Shown here piece after piece: positions 46,786 to 60,090 of a stretch of 64,000 nucleotides of DNA. Position 1 is the first letter of the stretch. Each line of letters begins with the position of its first letter. Source of the stretch: Typhlomys cinereus (taxonomy: Eukaryota > Chordata > Mammalia > Rodentia > Platacanthomyidae); assembly GCA_023101885.1 (NCBI GenBank), contig JALPQD010000241.1, positions 496,001-560,000 on the forward strand, written 5' to 3'. Under the pieces are notes generated by a model. It was not told the origin of the DNA. It saw only the letters and a list, made by a program, of their open reading frames with translations, and searched no databases. The translations under genes were made by a program, and so were the position numbers.

Positions 46786-49100
46786 AGAGCATGCTAATTA
46801 GCACAGACTTCATGTCCTTTGGCACCTTGTGATACTCTTACTGGTCAAACTGCTTGGCTCTCCACTATGGATGAGGAAAGGCTCCTAAAGCTCCTGAGTC
46901 TTTTTTCCCCCCAGAAAAGCTCAATCAAGTCTTTGGATGGTGGGACAGTTCAGACATGCAAGAAGGAACAGTTTCTCCAGGAACTCTATCTACGAGAAAT
47001 GCAATTGGAACCAGAGAGGAAAAAGCTGTATTGGGCAAGATGTCTGATTCTAGGCTGCATGATTTTTATCAGTCTCTCTGGTGTGGCCAAAGGGGCACAG
47101 CTTGGGCACAGGGATGGAGTCGTCACTCTGCACACTCCCCCTCAAGCTGGGATCTCATCTGCCATCCCTGTAAGCAAGAGGCATTGAGGAGAAAAGCCAT
47201 TAGCAGGCTTCTTTTGGAGAGCCTGGGGCTGCCGCAGCCCCGTTATCCCTATTTCTCATTCACTCAGTGCCAGTGCTCAGGGAGGCAGCCAAATGGACCA
47301 GCCCACTTCACTGTACCCACTCATTTGACTTATTAGCAAGATGGTAATTATGTTGGGAAGGGATGAAGGGCAATGAGGAGGAGGAGAAAGAAGCAATTTG
47401 TTGGCAGTGGAATGACAGCCCAGGCACCTCCGCATGTAAGAAGGCGGAGGGGAGGAGAGGGATGGTGGATGGTAATCGACAGTGGAGACTGAACATCTTA
47501 TGCACCTTTTTGGAAAGTTGCTTACAGAGGATGGCCTTCATAATCAGGCCATCCACCCACACAGCCTTATAAAACAGCTCTCCACAGCAGGCCTCAAAGG
47601 AGCCCCTTTTAATAAAAAGTGTACCCTTGCTTATGGGCTCTCTGTGGAAAGAGCTTTTGCTGTTTGCTCTTTTTAACTGGCTTAATGATGTCTCTTTCAA
47701 GGGAATTAAGATGAAGTTGGCACTAAACTTAGACCAGCTAGAGGAAAGTCTTTTCTAGCTGCTGAGCTGAGGTGCACAAAATGAGAATCATGTGCTTTTG
47801 TGTCTCTCAGAAATAGTTGCTGTGGATTTGTGGTCAGGCCCTGTCTTAGATGCTGGAAACATCACTAAGACACACCTTACTTATTTACAATGAATATGAA
47901 GGCAGAAAGCAAGTATGATCTTAGCAAAACAATTGTTAGTGTGTTTAGAGAGCAGGTGTTGTAGATCATGCAGTGAGTAAGAAATACATTGAGTAGGTGG
48001 TAATGTTTACTAAGATCCCATGATACAAGCCTGGACATAATGGCAAAGTAATGTGGAGATTCTAAAGTGACAGTGAATGGCATTCCAAGGGACAGCAACT
48101 AGGCGGAAAGACTGGAAGCAAAAGGCAAGGAGATCAGGGTTGGTCTAGAAGAGTGAGGCAGGGGACGAATCTCAGGCATTGTTTAAAGTGGAGTTCAAGA
48201 AAACCAGAAAGCACAAAAGGGTTTTAATCAGAGGAGAATTAGCCACATTCCGGGTGCTCTGGCAGTAAACAGAAGGAAGTTAGTTAAAAGGGAAGCATGA
48301 TCGCGTTTACATTTAGAAACATGCTTCTGCATGCTGAAAGGCAATGCATGAGATGGACAGGAAAGTAGTAAATACAGGCATGGCTGGAGTATTGAATCAG
48401 GCAACACATGTAGAATCTGGAGCTTAAAGTAAGTTATAATCTTAGAGCCTGACACCCTTGACCTCTGGGATGAACCAGCTAACCTCTGTGGTTGTGTTAT
48501 ACTGACTGCAAGTTGCACTCTAACAATTCTGTTATTTGGGGCTCTTTACGCGTACCTTGGAATGATGGACACTAGCTAAACTTTGTTTGTGGAAACACTG
48601 GGACCCAGACTGAACTGTACATCTCTACCTGAGGATACAGAGTGAAAGTAGAATACAGACCTCCCATCTAAAAATTCACGTTGTCCTCTTTGGACCACAT
48701 GGTCTCTCCCCTGCGAAACATAGACATTCATGTATTGTCAGGAACCAGAAGAAGTCTCAGGCACACAATTGCTGCACTATTCCCCAAGCTAGAAAGGTCA
48801 TATCAAATGTAGGTGAGAATATATGAGTGGCTGAGTGAATGGATGGAGTTTGTGGGGGGAAACAGGCTAAGTTCCATCACAGAAGCAATCAGGAAGACAC
48901 TCCTTCAGCACTCACACTTCCCACTCTTAATCCAGCTGCCTGGGTGTTGGGGAGAACAGAATCTAAGGCCATGTGTGTATATCTCAGACATCATTTCCAG
49001 TAGGTTTCAGTGTCCTCAACAGAAAAGGGTCATGATTTACCCATTCCTCCTGTAGTAAGAGACAAATGAAATACTGAACTATGGAATGCCCACAAACAAG
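46786..49100. other. Repeat-poor DNA; candidate conserved non-coding block at 47.34-47.72 kb
   Basis: No interspersed repeat was recognised over more than 2 kb. The part at 47340-47720 has sustained complexity and a perfect 9-bp inverted repeat with an 8-base loop (47529-47554, ggatggcct/aggccatcc). Overlapping frames on both strands (46819-47187, 46956-47336, 47308-47700) have no domain. A regulatory role is inference. Confidence 0.35.
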
Positions 49101-50518
49101 CACAGGGAATATAAAATTCTGATGAGTTTATTAATATCGCTTTTACTGGCATTACCCTCTCCCTCTCACCATATGCCTTTTAATTTTTGAATGTGGCTAA
49201 TCTATCCACTCAAATTAGAAGCATAAGAATCTACTTAGAGTTTTGAATCTACTAAAAATGTGTGCACCAAAAAGATGACTCTTGGGCAGTTTCTTGTGAA
49301 TAGATATCATATATCAGCCCTCAGAGTATAGATACATTTTTTAATGTAACTTATGATTTTGAAAATTGCCGAAATATAAATTAGTTGATATTTTGACCAG
49401 CTCCTGGGCACTCTTGGGATATGTTACCCGACTACACCTTCAGGTTACAGGGGGTAAGGAATTAGAGGTCAGCTTGGGCTACACTCCTTTATGTTATGAT
49501 GTATGGTGTGAAAAATTAAATTTAGGATAACAGAACTACCAAAAATTTTCACCTGCCATTTTCAGCTTATGATTATCACTGCACAAAGTCTTAGGGTTAG
49601 TGCTTCCTGTTGCAATTTCTAGGTGATTCTCATGGTAACAAAGAGAAGAGTGATCTAGTAGTCACACTAAGAATGAACGGAGCTGTAGTTTCCTTGCGGA
49701 ACTTTGACTCATGATATTACCTTTCCAAAGCTGTCACACTACTCTTTAGTAAAACACCAGATCTTCCTCATATATTGATCCCTAAATAAAGATATCATAG
49801 TTATATATTTTCTGGCATGCATCTCTGTATGTCGAAACATCGAGGGAGCCTTGCTTGAAAGCCCATTTCCAGAGTCATTTATAGGCCAAAGCCAATCTAT
49901 TTCATGCTTTTGCTCTAATTTCTCAAAGGCATGATTTTAGTCCTGCTTGCTTTCCATTCTGCGACCTCTCCAGTGTAACATATTGTTCCAGACAAGAAAC
50001 TTCATCCTTTACTAATTTCCCTAACTAAGATAAAATCCACCATAAAAATGTGTATGAAACAGCTGAAGAGGGAATGTGGGGACAAGAGAGAAAACACTTA
50101 ACCTGAGACAAAGGAAGCAAAGCAATTGAATGTTAGTCTTTTTCTTTTCCCTCTGAAGTTCTTTCTATCCTTTTTGAAACATGGGATGTCTTTCCTGGCC
50201 TTTGCCTGTAATACCATCTCTGAACCATTATCCCATGCCTATGTTCTTTCATACCCTTGCCATGGTAATGAACAAATATATTTTTTGCATCATGCTTAGT
50301 ACTCTGGTGGCTTCTCTGATATTTTTGCCATACCCACCTTGTAAACTTATGCAAACTTTTCCGCAATCTTTTCCTCTATTAAGTTGTAATCATGATATTA
50401 CTTCACCCAAAGGCAATTTGTCTCCTCAGTTGCAACTTAGGTGTCATTTTTCTGAATATCTGTCAGACCTCAATACTTAGAGAACCATAAGATGTTGCTT
50501 CACTTTTTCTCTCTTTCT

Positions 50519-50549
<31 letters not shown>

Positions 50550-52860
50550 ACTCTTTCTCTCCATTTTCCATGTTTGCATCCCTCCATGTTCTAACCATCA
50601 TGGGTATTCTTTGTAGCCAGTGCTTGTGGATACTTCAATATCTTTGTACGTTCAGACCGCAGTCTGGGAATATCAATATCCACTTTGTGTGGGTGAATCA
50701 TAATTAACTTTCAAATCATCCTGGCAGGAAGCACCTTTAGAAGTTTCCCCATCGCTGAGCAATGTCATCTCTTTCTCCAGAAAAAAATTGAAGTGTTCCT
50801 TTAACACCTGAGCCAATTTCTACAATTAGATGTATTATGCATATTTTAACAGTCTGATCACCGTTTTCAGGTTTCTGTAGCCTCTCTTCCAGACATGTAT
50901 GATTTCTGCAATGCATTAGATAGCTGCTCCACGAATGAGGAAACTAACGAATGAATTACTGAATGAATGAATGAGTGTTGCCATCAATGAACATGACTTT
51001 TGCTGTTTCTGTAGTAGTAATACCTCTATTTTTAGAGGGTACAAAAATGGAAACCCAACAAACGCAATATTTCCTTTGTTTTTCTTTTTCTCCTTTCACT
51101 CTCTCTTTTTTAAAATTGCCACAGCTTTGACAGCAACTGGATCTGTTGGTTACAAACACTATGATGTGTTTTGGCCTTTGAATCCTATACATTATGGCAT
51201 ATGCAAAAAAGTCATAATTTCAAGATGATAATTTGAATGGAAACAGATGGTATTTCAGTAGTAGTGCACTAAGATTCTTGCATCTTGCAGGTCATGTTCC
51301 CCTGCACCCCCCCTTGGGAAAATCTTACATTTGCCATGTTTCTTTCCCCGCCTCCCTTTCCCCACCCTCTGACCATATGTTTTGTAATGAGGGCACTTAA
51401 AATACCATAGAATTGGCCTGTCCTCATGATATTTAAAATATGAGATGTGACAATATCTGAAGCATATTTCAAACACATGGCTGCCTAAGAGGAAGGGAGA
51501 AAAAGCCATGGAAAAAAGTTCACACCAAGTTATTTTGAGGGGAGGTCGGCTAGAAGGGAGGGGGTGTCGTGTTAGGGATTCTAGAGAGCAGAAAAACTGA
51601 CTGTGCCGGCATAATGCAGGGAAGATGGTGTTTGACAAATGTGCGATCGATGTTTTTGGGAAACAGACTATCAGTTGGAAAATATATGTATTTTAATTTA
51701 TAGAAGCAAAAAAGCCTGGGCCACCCAGAGAGTTTGGCTATCCTCTCTGTAGTCTGGAGAGCGTGTGAGGGAAAGGTCACCCATCTGTTTTGCTGGGTGT
51801 GATTTCGCTGTGCTGGGATCCTCTGCTTCCGGGCCTGCCTCAGGGGAAACTTGACTGGGCTTAGCTATGCTGGCAGCAGGTGAAATATCAAATGGGAGGA
51901 GGATAAATAATAAATGAGCCCATTTTTCATATTTGGATGGAGGGAAATGTTAATAGAGTTAGGGAACGTTTGGTTCCCTGGTTCCAAGCAGTGAGATTTG
52001 ATTATTTCAAGACTGACCACGGTCTCCAAGGGCCTTAGTATTTCTCCCCACTAGGATGTGGTGAAGGGTAGACAGCTCAGAAAGGTCTGTGTACATTTGG
52101 TTCTGTTAGTAATTCAGCAGTCATATGTTTAGTTTAATTTTTACTTCCCACTTGTCCTTGGGACGAGCTTGGAAGATGAATGCAATGTCTTTCCATATAG
52201 CTACTGGGAGAAAAGTAATATCACCCTCCACATGCATCAAGAACATATCCTGATATGCAGGGAACACAGATATTAAAGCAAAGATGAGCCTTCATGGTCA
52301 TCCCAAAGATAAACACAAAGCATCAGAGAACTTCACAGTTCCAGGCATCTTTGAATACACCCTCAGCCTTGGAGGTGTCTCTGCTCATCTCTTCCATGTG
52401 CTCCTCTTTGAGAGTGGAGCAGAGTGTGAGGAGGATAAGGAAGAACATCAATGACTGGTCTTTGAGCCTTAGAAAGTAAATATCTTTTCACTTTTCATCA
52501 TGTTGACTTGAAGAATCAACAGTGTAAAAGCCAAGTACTAGTATTCCCTAGTTTAAAAGAACTGGCACTCATTGGAAATTGGAATCTTAAAAAGGGAGAC
52601 CTAGTCTTAAGTAGGACGAGAGGGACTTGTCTTTGACATCCCACTGGCCAATGAATTGAAGGATCTATGCTGACATCTGGGCTAAGAGAAATGAATTTTT
52701 TAAAAGCTATGGATGTATTCAGTAGATTCCTCAATGTTGTTTGAAATCACTGACAGCAAATGCAGATGCTAAAAATGCTGTATGATCACTTCCCTTCTTT
52801 AACTTATCTGTACTCATGAGCTGAAGTAGGAAAATGATCAGAACATTCAAGTCTCAGTCC
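49101..52860. other. Repeat-poor DNA; candidate conserved non-coding block at 51.5-52.05 kb
   Basis: No interspersed repeat was named, apart from a CT tract at about 50504-50550 and an 'aatgaatgaatgag' stretch near 50960 that may be an old SINE or L2 tail. The block at 51540-52050 is GC-balanced with some CpGs, followed by an AT-rich core 'ggataaataataaatgagcc'. This texture is often seen in developmental enhancers, but it is not proof. Small frames here lack domains. Confidence 0.35.
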
Positions 52861-53019
52861 TCAGGACCTAACGGAAGCACTATTTAACTTGCTCTTCCTC
52901 TGCAATCCAAATTCTCTTTATTGCTTCATTTCTGCTACTGATGACATCATCAACCCAAATACCTAGGCTTGAAAACTCCAATTCACTAAACCTCCTGTCT
53001 CCCTTATCAACTGCTTTTC

Positions 53020-53620
53020 TTTTCATTCACAGTCTCAGTTTCTGCTTTAACCCCAGCTCTTGCCCTGAACTATGCCAAACTCTGACTGCCTCCAAAGTTC
53101 TTTCTGTATCTTATCTATAGAGATGCCAGAATCATTTCTCACAACTATGACATTGTTTATGCTGTTTTTATGGTCATACATGGCTTCTTTTAGAGGCTTT
53201 TGGATGCATTGCAAATGAACATGTCATATGTTTACTCTGAGTTCTCCATCTCTACATTCGTTCTTCCTTCCACATTTCCAACACAATAGATGCTTGTTCA
53301 TCTGCTTCAATGTGCTCACCTTATTTTGTCATCTATTCCTCCCTTCTTTCCCTCTGCAGTGTGCTTTTCTCCTTTAGCATCCTTGAGACCTCCAAAGACT
53401 AGCCAAGCGACATAAATGAGTCTTCAGCTGTCTCAGCCCCAATGACCTGACATTTACAACACTGTGGAAGTAATCACTATATAAGGCCTGAGCCAGAAAT
53501 CTGTGGTCAATATTTTTGTCTCTCCAACTATGCTCTTACTTCAAAGTGGGAGCCACTGCCTAGTGGAGAGTTATGAATACAATAAATGCTCAATAAATAT
53601 TTGGAGTGGGAATAAATGGT
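53020..53620 (+). repeat. L2-type LINE, 3' part (ancient)
   Basis: The end 'aaatgctcaataaatatttg' preceded by a 'gggagccactgcctagtgg' block matches the characteristic L2 3' terminus. Upstream C/T-rich sequence (for example around 53330-53400) fits the L2 ORF end but is too diverged for detail. Confidence 0.55.
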
Positions 53621-53689
53621 TTTTATTAAATAATTTGCTAAGGAAAGCACTGTGATATTTTCTGTAATCTTCCTTTATCTACCATTTCA

Positions 53690-54245
53690 TTTTCTGCAGT
53701 TTCAGTCAGCAGCACTCAACCATGGTCCAAGAATATTAAATGGAAAATTCTAGAAATAAGCGATTCATGTTAAGTGGCATGCTGCTTTGAGTTCTCTGAT
53801 ATACTCTCAGATATTCCTGTGCCGTTCTGCCAAGCATGTGAATCATGGCTTTGTCTGGAGAACACACACTAGATATGTAGCCCACCAGTTAACCACTTAA
53901 TGGCCCTCTTGTCTATTATACATAAAGACCACATCATAGTGCTTGTGCTCAAGGAACTCTTGCAGGGACTAAAGGCAACTCCACAATGCCTTACTTATGC
54001 CAACCAGATCACCATTCAGCTCATGATATTTTATCCATAGCCTTCCATTGGGAGGGTGAGTTAAGGACTAATGTATTGAAGAGGGAACTCACATTCATAC
54101 AACATTCATTACAATATGTAGTTATAGTTATTCTGCTTTTCTGCTTTATCATTTGTTATAGTTTTCATGTATTATTGTATCTAACTTACATATTGGAATT
54201 TATTTCAATTATGCACATAAATAAAAACAATATATATAGAGGGGG
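53690..54245 (+). repeat. Tigger-like DNA transposon fossil
   Basis: The start 'tgcagtttcagtcagcagca' and 'aagaatattaaatggaaaat', then 'gtgaatcatggctttgtctgg', 'taaccacttaatggccctc' and 'catagtgcttgtgctcaagg', follow in the order of a mammalian Tigger (pogo/Tc1-mariner) element I remember. The 3' part resembles the end of the same element ('attgtatctaacttacatat', 'aacaatatatatag'), with the middle deleted. The 126-codon frame at 53986-54366 does not encode a transposase. Confidence 0.6.
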
Positions 54246-55955
54246 AAAGAATCAGAGACTGAGAGAGAGAGAGAAAGAGAAAGAGAGTATGTGGTGTCAA
54301 ATATCCACAGGCTTAGCAACATGTTGTCACTTGCAGAATAAACCTTTTGTTTTAAATGCTGCTTAGAAATGAGAGGAATTGCTCTGTTTAAATTAACCTG
54401 CATAGCTGAGAGGTAAGACTGTAAACATGGAAGAGAAAACCAGAATAAGCTCATGAAATTAAAATGGTGAGAAAGAAGTGCTGCTTTCTAGGGCAGATAT
54501 TCAGATTTTCAGCCAGATTCAAGGCCTGTTCCAGTCTTAGACATCTGTCAGAAGTAGTGTGGGTTTCACTACAACAGCTGCCAAACCCAGTATGGTCCTC
54601 TCATCAGGTTGAACTGAAGGCTGGTTTCCATGAGACCTCAAACACAGCTGTATTGCAGAATTTAACGGGCAAGTTCAAAGGGCTTGTTTACTGTGTTGTA
54701 ACAAGTACTAGGGGAAGGCACTTAAAGCACGGAAGGGCTTGATTCCTGTGCTCAAAGGTGGCAGAAGAGGGGTGTCCTGAGGTTAACAGTAGAAAAGACA
54801 CAACATTTGGCTCTTCTGTGATTGATTTTTTAATTAAAATAAATAAAATGAGATAAAAAGAAATTTCATAGATTCATTCAGATTAGATTTTTTCTAAAGC
54901 CTTTTGTCTACCTATTTGGTATAACCATAAACATTTTTTCATATCTCTTTATGAAGCTGTAACAGCTCCTCAGTCATGTCTTCTGCTTGATGACATTAAC
55001 AGTTCTGAAGAATAATGGCCAGGACTTCCCTAGAATGTTTTGGTTTTGATGTATGAGCTTTACAATGAAATCACAGGTTGCTGAGAAAAAGACCACAGAG
55101 GTGAAGTATAATTTCCTCCCACCATATATAGACATGCATTCTCCCTAAGATTTCCTTGTCCCACTATGCGAAGTATGCATGATGTCTATGCCAAGCACGC
55201 ATGATGTCTCTATGGCTTACCTGCTCTTCATGTCAAGGGTAAAGGCTATTTTCATAATTACCAAGTCTCATCACATCAAGGGTATATGATGTCTCCAGGA
55301 CTTCCTTACCCTATTCTATCAGTGTACTTGACTTATATGCTCCCATGGCATCAAGTCACATGCTTTTATTCTTGCCTTAGCGCAACCTTTATACTGAACA
55401 CATATCATCTCCCTCATCACATTAACTTTAGCGATCTGGTAAGTTTTGCCAGTTTCCACACTGAAGAGTCTCTAGTTCACTATTTTCTATTTTGTCCATT
55501 TGGAAGGAAATAATTATGTCTTACAGCACCTTGAAGGCAGAATATCTGCATAAACTATTCAGAAATATTCTATGTAGGAGATGTGTCTGTTCCCCAGTGC
55601 CATTAATTATTTAATAATTTATTTATTTAGTCAACTTTCAAAATAGCATCAGCTCATGCGTATTTACTTCAGATTTCATGTTACCATCCATCTATACTTT
55701 ACAAAGTTTTTGCTCAGAGTGTTCTATTGGGAGCTTTGCCAGCTGTATTCTGGATACTTTTGTCTCTTCATCACTGGTTGTCCCAGCATTGTGTATTCAC
55801 ATAATTATTTTTTCAGTAGTCCTTTGCTACCTTGAGCATAGGACCCAAACTCAGACATTCCTTCAGCAAACTTCACTTCCTTTCACAGGAGACCAACATA
55901 AGACACCAAATGTGGGTAGTAAGTTTTCTTGTGGTTACTTGTTTATGTTCCCTTG
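54246..55955. other. Unassigned DNA
   Basis: A GA tract is at 54258-54288. Around 55165-55205 the block 'gcatgatgtctatg' recurs after about 24 bp. No gene was recognised; frames at 54464-54742, 55286-55513 and 55678-55956 lack domains. Confidence 0.4.
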
Positions 55956-55959
55956 ACAA

Positions 55960-56260
55960 GCAGTGACTACTTCCAATAGTAGCTACCTCAATCAGGGGCT
56001 TTTTTGACAGGGTATATAGTTACAGGCATAATTTTCCCTTTTTGATAGGGTTTATAGTAAGAGGCATGATTTTCTCTAGTGGAATCCACCCCATATTTAA
56101 AACAGAGAGAAGTTGTTTGCACCCAAAATGCTAATACTACTATTGCACCAGTGGCCACACTTGCCTGCTAGGTTGTTATTATACTTCGCATGTGCCACAG
56201 CTGGATAAGACCAATGATTGGATAAGGCCAATGATCCTTTTTCACCTCTAGGTCTCTCTG
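55960..56260. repeat. Unnamed dispersed repeat with internal tandem duplications
   Basis: Two diverged about 40-bp units adjoin at 56001-56040 and 56041-56080 (each 'ttga.aggg.. tatagt ... aggcat.attttc'). Two 17-bp units adjoin at 56203-56219 and 56220-56236 ('ggataagaccaatgatt' / 'ggataaggccaatgatc'). The segment resembles a rodent dispersed repeat I cannot name. Confidence 0.4.
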
Positions 56261-56774
56261 TGAACTTACTGTCTGTGTTCTTTTCCTTCTTCCTTGTCTT
56301 TCTTTCTGTACATGACTGCTTATTGTTTCATCTTCATTATTTCATTGGAGAAAGATCTTTTCTTTACAGGTATCCAGAATCCAGAAACAATGACTGTCTT
56401 CTTGTGAATCTATTCTGGGCACTATGTTCAGTTGGGCTGAACAATGTGCTTACTTTTTCTCTACAATACCTTGTGATCTTGATCACCACTGTTTTATAAA
56501 TTGCCTAAGTTTTTAAGTTAGACAATATGAATCCTTCAGATATGTTTTTCTGTATTTTGTTGGTTATTCTGCATCATTTTTGGTTCCATAAATTTTAAGG
56601 TTTGTTTGTTTATATCTTCAAAATTTTTTAAGACTTAGCAAGGTTTTATTGACACTATTTAAAAAGTAGGGTCTATGTGCCATCATAACAGTACTAAGTC
56701 TTGCAATCCACAGATATGGACTCTCTCTCCGTTATTTTGATATTCTTTTTATCTCTTTGTCTTGCTTCTTCTAT

Positions 56775-57105
56775 ATGTATGTGCGTTGCCTACATGTGTG
56801 TATGGGTGTAGGTGTACATGTGTGTGCATTCATGTTGGAGGCCTGTGATTGTTATCAAGAATCATCTATGATCACTCTCCCACCTTATTCTTTTGAAATA
56901 GATTCTCTAATCAAATACAGAGTTTTCCAGTAGGGCTAGTCTGTATAACCATCTGGCTCTGGAAGATCTTGGTCTCTAACTTCCCAAACTGGAATTGCTA
57001 ACAGGTCACTCTCTACCCTAGGCATTTGAAATAGGATCTAGGGATTCAAATTCTGGTCTTATAGTTCGTTCAGCCAGTACCTAAATGACTGAGGTATATC
57101 TCCAG
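56775..57105 (-). mobile_element. B4-like composite SINE inside ancient LINE-1
   Basis: The plus strand begins with a TG-rich tail, then has 'catgttggaggcctgtgatt', 'tctcccaccttattcttttg', 'ccagtagggctagtctg' and, at the far end, 'gactgaggtatatctccagt'. This is a reversed composite SINE of the same type as 20825-21108. Confidence 0.6.
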
Positions 57106-59367
57106 TCCTCTTTGATGTTCTTCATCATTGCATTTTGTCATTGCTGAATATAAATCCTTAGGAATAATCAAATAATAGATGTTAACATACATTTTTTTAG
57201 TGTTGCCATAAGTTGCCATAATCAACCTTTGCATATTAATTTTTAATTCTGTAATCTATCTGTTTTTACATTAGTTCCAGAAGAATTGTTGTAGATTCTT
57301 TGAGATATTGTTGTAGATTCTTTGAGATTTTGTAGAGTAATAATCATGTAATTGTTAAATAAGGTACTGCTTATTTCTTTTTTCCAATCCACATACTTCC
57401 TATTATTATTTTTCCTGGCTTACTATGTAAAGCTTTCATAACACATATAAACAGTTGCTTCATAATAGGAACCTTGATCTCAGTTTTAGTGCAAAGCTCC
57501 CTGTCTTTCTACCTTAAGACTGAGATCCATGGTAAGTTTCTGTTGAAGATGTTCTCTGTCAAACTGAGAATTTTGTTTGTGTCACAGCACACTGTTCATA
57601 GTTGATTGAATTTTTAGTATGTGTGGTTCTTGCTTCTTCCAAAATCTTTTTTCAGTGCCAATTAATATAATTTTTCTTTTTTAATTTGTTGACATAGTTG
57701 ATTACACTGATTCATTTTCAGATTATTCCACTTTGACTACATGCAATAAATCCCAGAACAATATGGTATGTAATTCTTTCCAAACATTGTTGGATTTGAT
57801 TTGCTACTTTTTAAATGAACTTTGTGCCCATATTGAAGAGAGGTATAAGTAGTCTGTAGTTATGATTAATGTTCTATTCTGGTATTGTGATGGCATAATG
57901 CTAGCCATATTAGAATGTGCTAGGAAAAGGTCTCTCAAATTTTATTTTTTGGAAGAGGTTATACAGACTATAATTTTTCCTCAAAATATTGGTAAAAGAT
58001 TACAGGACAGTCAGAGGATGGATCTGTTGCATTTGAGTCCGATTATTAATAATTAGCTCAGTCATCCAATGAGCTCTTTATGAGTTGCAGGAGATTTGTG
58101 ACTCCTTCTCATTATTAGGCTAGTTGTCATCTATTGATCTCATTCACCTTAAAAAATGTAACTTTAATATCTTTGTTTTTTCTCTGTCACATTCCTGTTT
58201 TAATTTCCTTGACAACTGTTTTCTTGCTTGCTTGACACTCAACTTTTTCTGCCTCTCTAGCTTCTTAAAGTGGCAACAAGGAATTGGGGTTTCTCCTATC
58301 TTCTAATATTGCTATATAGTCCCCACTAAATACTATCTTTTTGCAATATGCCATAAATTTTGTTTAGTTGAATTTTCATTTTTATTATGTTCAAAATACA
58401 TTTAAATTTATCTTGAAGATTGTCAGTCCACATGGTATACAAGAGTATATTTATATTATCCAATTCCAAATTATTGGATATATTTCCAGATTTCTTCCTG
58501 TTACTTATTTGTACTTTAATGTTATTGTGATCCAAGAACATATTTCCATGATTTTTCTTTTGTATATCTGTTAGGAATGTCAATTGGTCCAGCATGTGCC
58601 TCAGTGCTTAGTGTGAGCTTGAAAAGGAAGTGTGTTCTGGTATTTTTGGATGGAATGCTCTCTGTCAGTTGTCACACACTTATTGACAGGGTTTTCCAGT
58701 TATCTATGTTTTGCTACCAATTACCAACATATTTTGCATTACTTAACTAAAATGACAATTTGTCTATCTTTAGTTTCATTAGCTTTTTCTTCATGTATTT
58801 AAAAACTCCATTGTTAGTCATACATGCTGAGAAATTATTGTGCATTTCTGAAGGATCAACAGTACTTTCTGTTTACACTTGTTAATAAATAATCTTTGCT
58901 CTGAAATACTTTTTCTTAAATTAATATAGTGACCCAAACTTCTTATGATGAATTTTAGCATGATATCTCTTTCATGATTCTTTATTTGATTTATTTGTTA
59001 GGCAATTTTTTTTCAATTTTGGAGATTGAATTACAGACTTGTAACTTATTCATGCCAAAAAAAGAATGTCATCAACAAATCTTATCTATAGATCTACCAT
59101 TTAGATATTTAAACATATAGTATTCTGTATCATTAACATGAGTTTATAATACACAACATAGACTTGAATTTCATTTTAATCATTTGAATAGCTATTCTTT
59201 AAGTTGGCAGACATATACATTTCACATTTAAAAGAACAGATTTGTTTTTATCATTTCCTATCCACTACCTTATTTAGTTTTTATTATTTTGCATGCCTTT
59301 CTTGGTGAGAAATAAGCATCATGTTTGATGCCATTGTAGCTTTTTTCTGAGAAAATCAATTGTAAGT

Positions 59368-59425
59368 GTGCCCATGTGTGTGTATGTGTATACAGGTGTG
59401 CATGGTTGTGTATCTGTGCATGTTA
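59368..59425. repeat. Degenerate (TG)n tract
   Basis: A short TG/TATG-rich stretch within the ancient LINE-1. Confidence 0.75.
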
Positions 59426-59704
59426 TTTATCCTGCTTAGTATTTAGTTATGAACTTCCTGGACCTTTTCTTGGTGTATCTCTTGAATTATGCAATTATCA
59501 ACCATTATCACTTTGAATCAAGTATTTTTTCTTTGTCATTTTCTCTTTCTTCATTTTTGTATCAAACATACATGTGTTAATTCCTATGAAATTGTTTCAG
59601 TTTTTGGAGGTGAGATTAGCTTAACTGTACTATGAGGATATTTATTGATTTTATTAGTAGCTGGGCTGGATTTTGTGTTCATTCCATCTAAATATGGCAA
59701 TGAG

Positions 59705-60090
59705 CTTCAAGTGTCCACTTAACTCTTGAGAACTAAACCTTTAAGATCACCTACGAAGATGTATTTAGTTAATGCAGGTCTCTAGCATGACTGTAGGAGA
59801 TTTGCTAATTGATATGGGAAGATGTAGCCAATGGTGAGTTGTTGGGACTATTTCTTGGGCAGATGGATAAAGACAGCTGGCAAGCTAAACTGGCAATTTG
59901 GCAAAATAAAGTATTGTGAACCTTAATAACTCTCTTTGCTGCTGATATGGTGTGGTCCATTCCTTTGACTCCTACTAATAACTTTCTGCCATTGTGATCA
60001 ACTGTAACTTTAATTATGAACACGAATAAGCTTCTTGGCTCCTTATATTGTTTGTGTGATATGTTCATTATAGTGACAGAATAATAAACT
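59705..60090 (+). repeat. Old MaLR-type LTR
   Basis: 'caagtgtccacttaactctt' near the start, 'tgatatgggaagatgtagcc' and 'aatggtgagttgttgg' in the middle, and 'ttgtgatcaactgtaacttt', 'acgaataagcttcttgg' and 'cattatagtgacagaata' at the end follow the block order of MT/ORR-like LTRs. The termini are not exact. Confidence 0.5.

Larger units (their letters stand above)
56500..59625 (-). mobile_element. Ancient LINE-1 (L1M-like), 3 kb
   Basis: The minus strand is a continuous but heavily decayed LINE-1. The plus strand shows the reversed ORF2 RT ('ttgttgacatagttgattac', 'aaacattgttggatttgatt') and then the reversed endonuclease ('atgccataaattttgtttag', 'tgttattgtgatccaagaac', 'ggaagtgtgttctggtattt'). 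Near 59420-59620 come the reversed ORF1 C-terminal blocks. No frame survives. It is much older than the other LINE-1s and is interrupted by a B4-like SINE at 56775-57105. Confidence 0.85.

Noticed and set aside
46819..47336. Two overlapping plus-strand ORFs (122 and 126 codons) considered as an exon pair
   Set aside because: They are in different frames of the same DNA, neither shows a domain, and no matching splice sites were noticed.
47308..47700. 130-codon minus-strand ORF in repeat-poor DNA
   Set aside because: It has no domain, no splice-site context and overlapping frames on the other strand. The region is better viewed as possible non-coding constraint.
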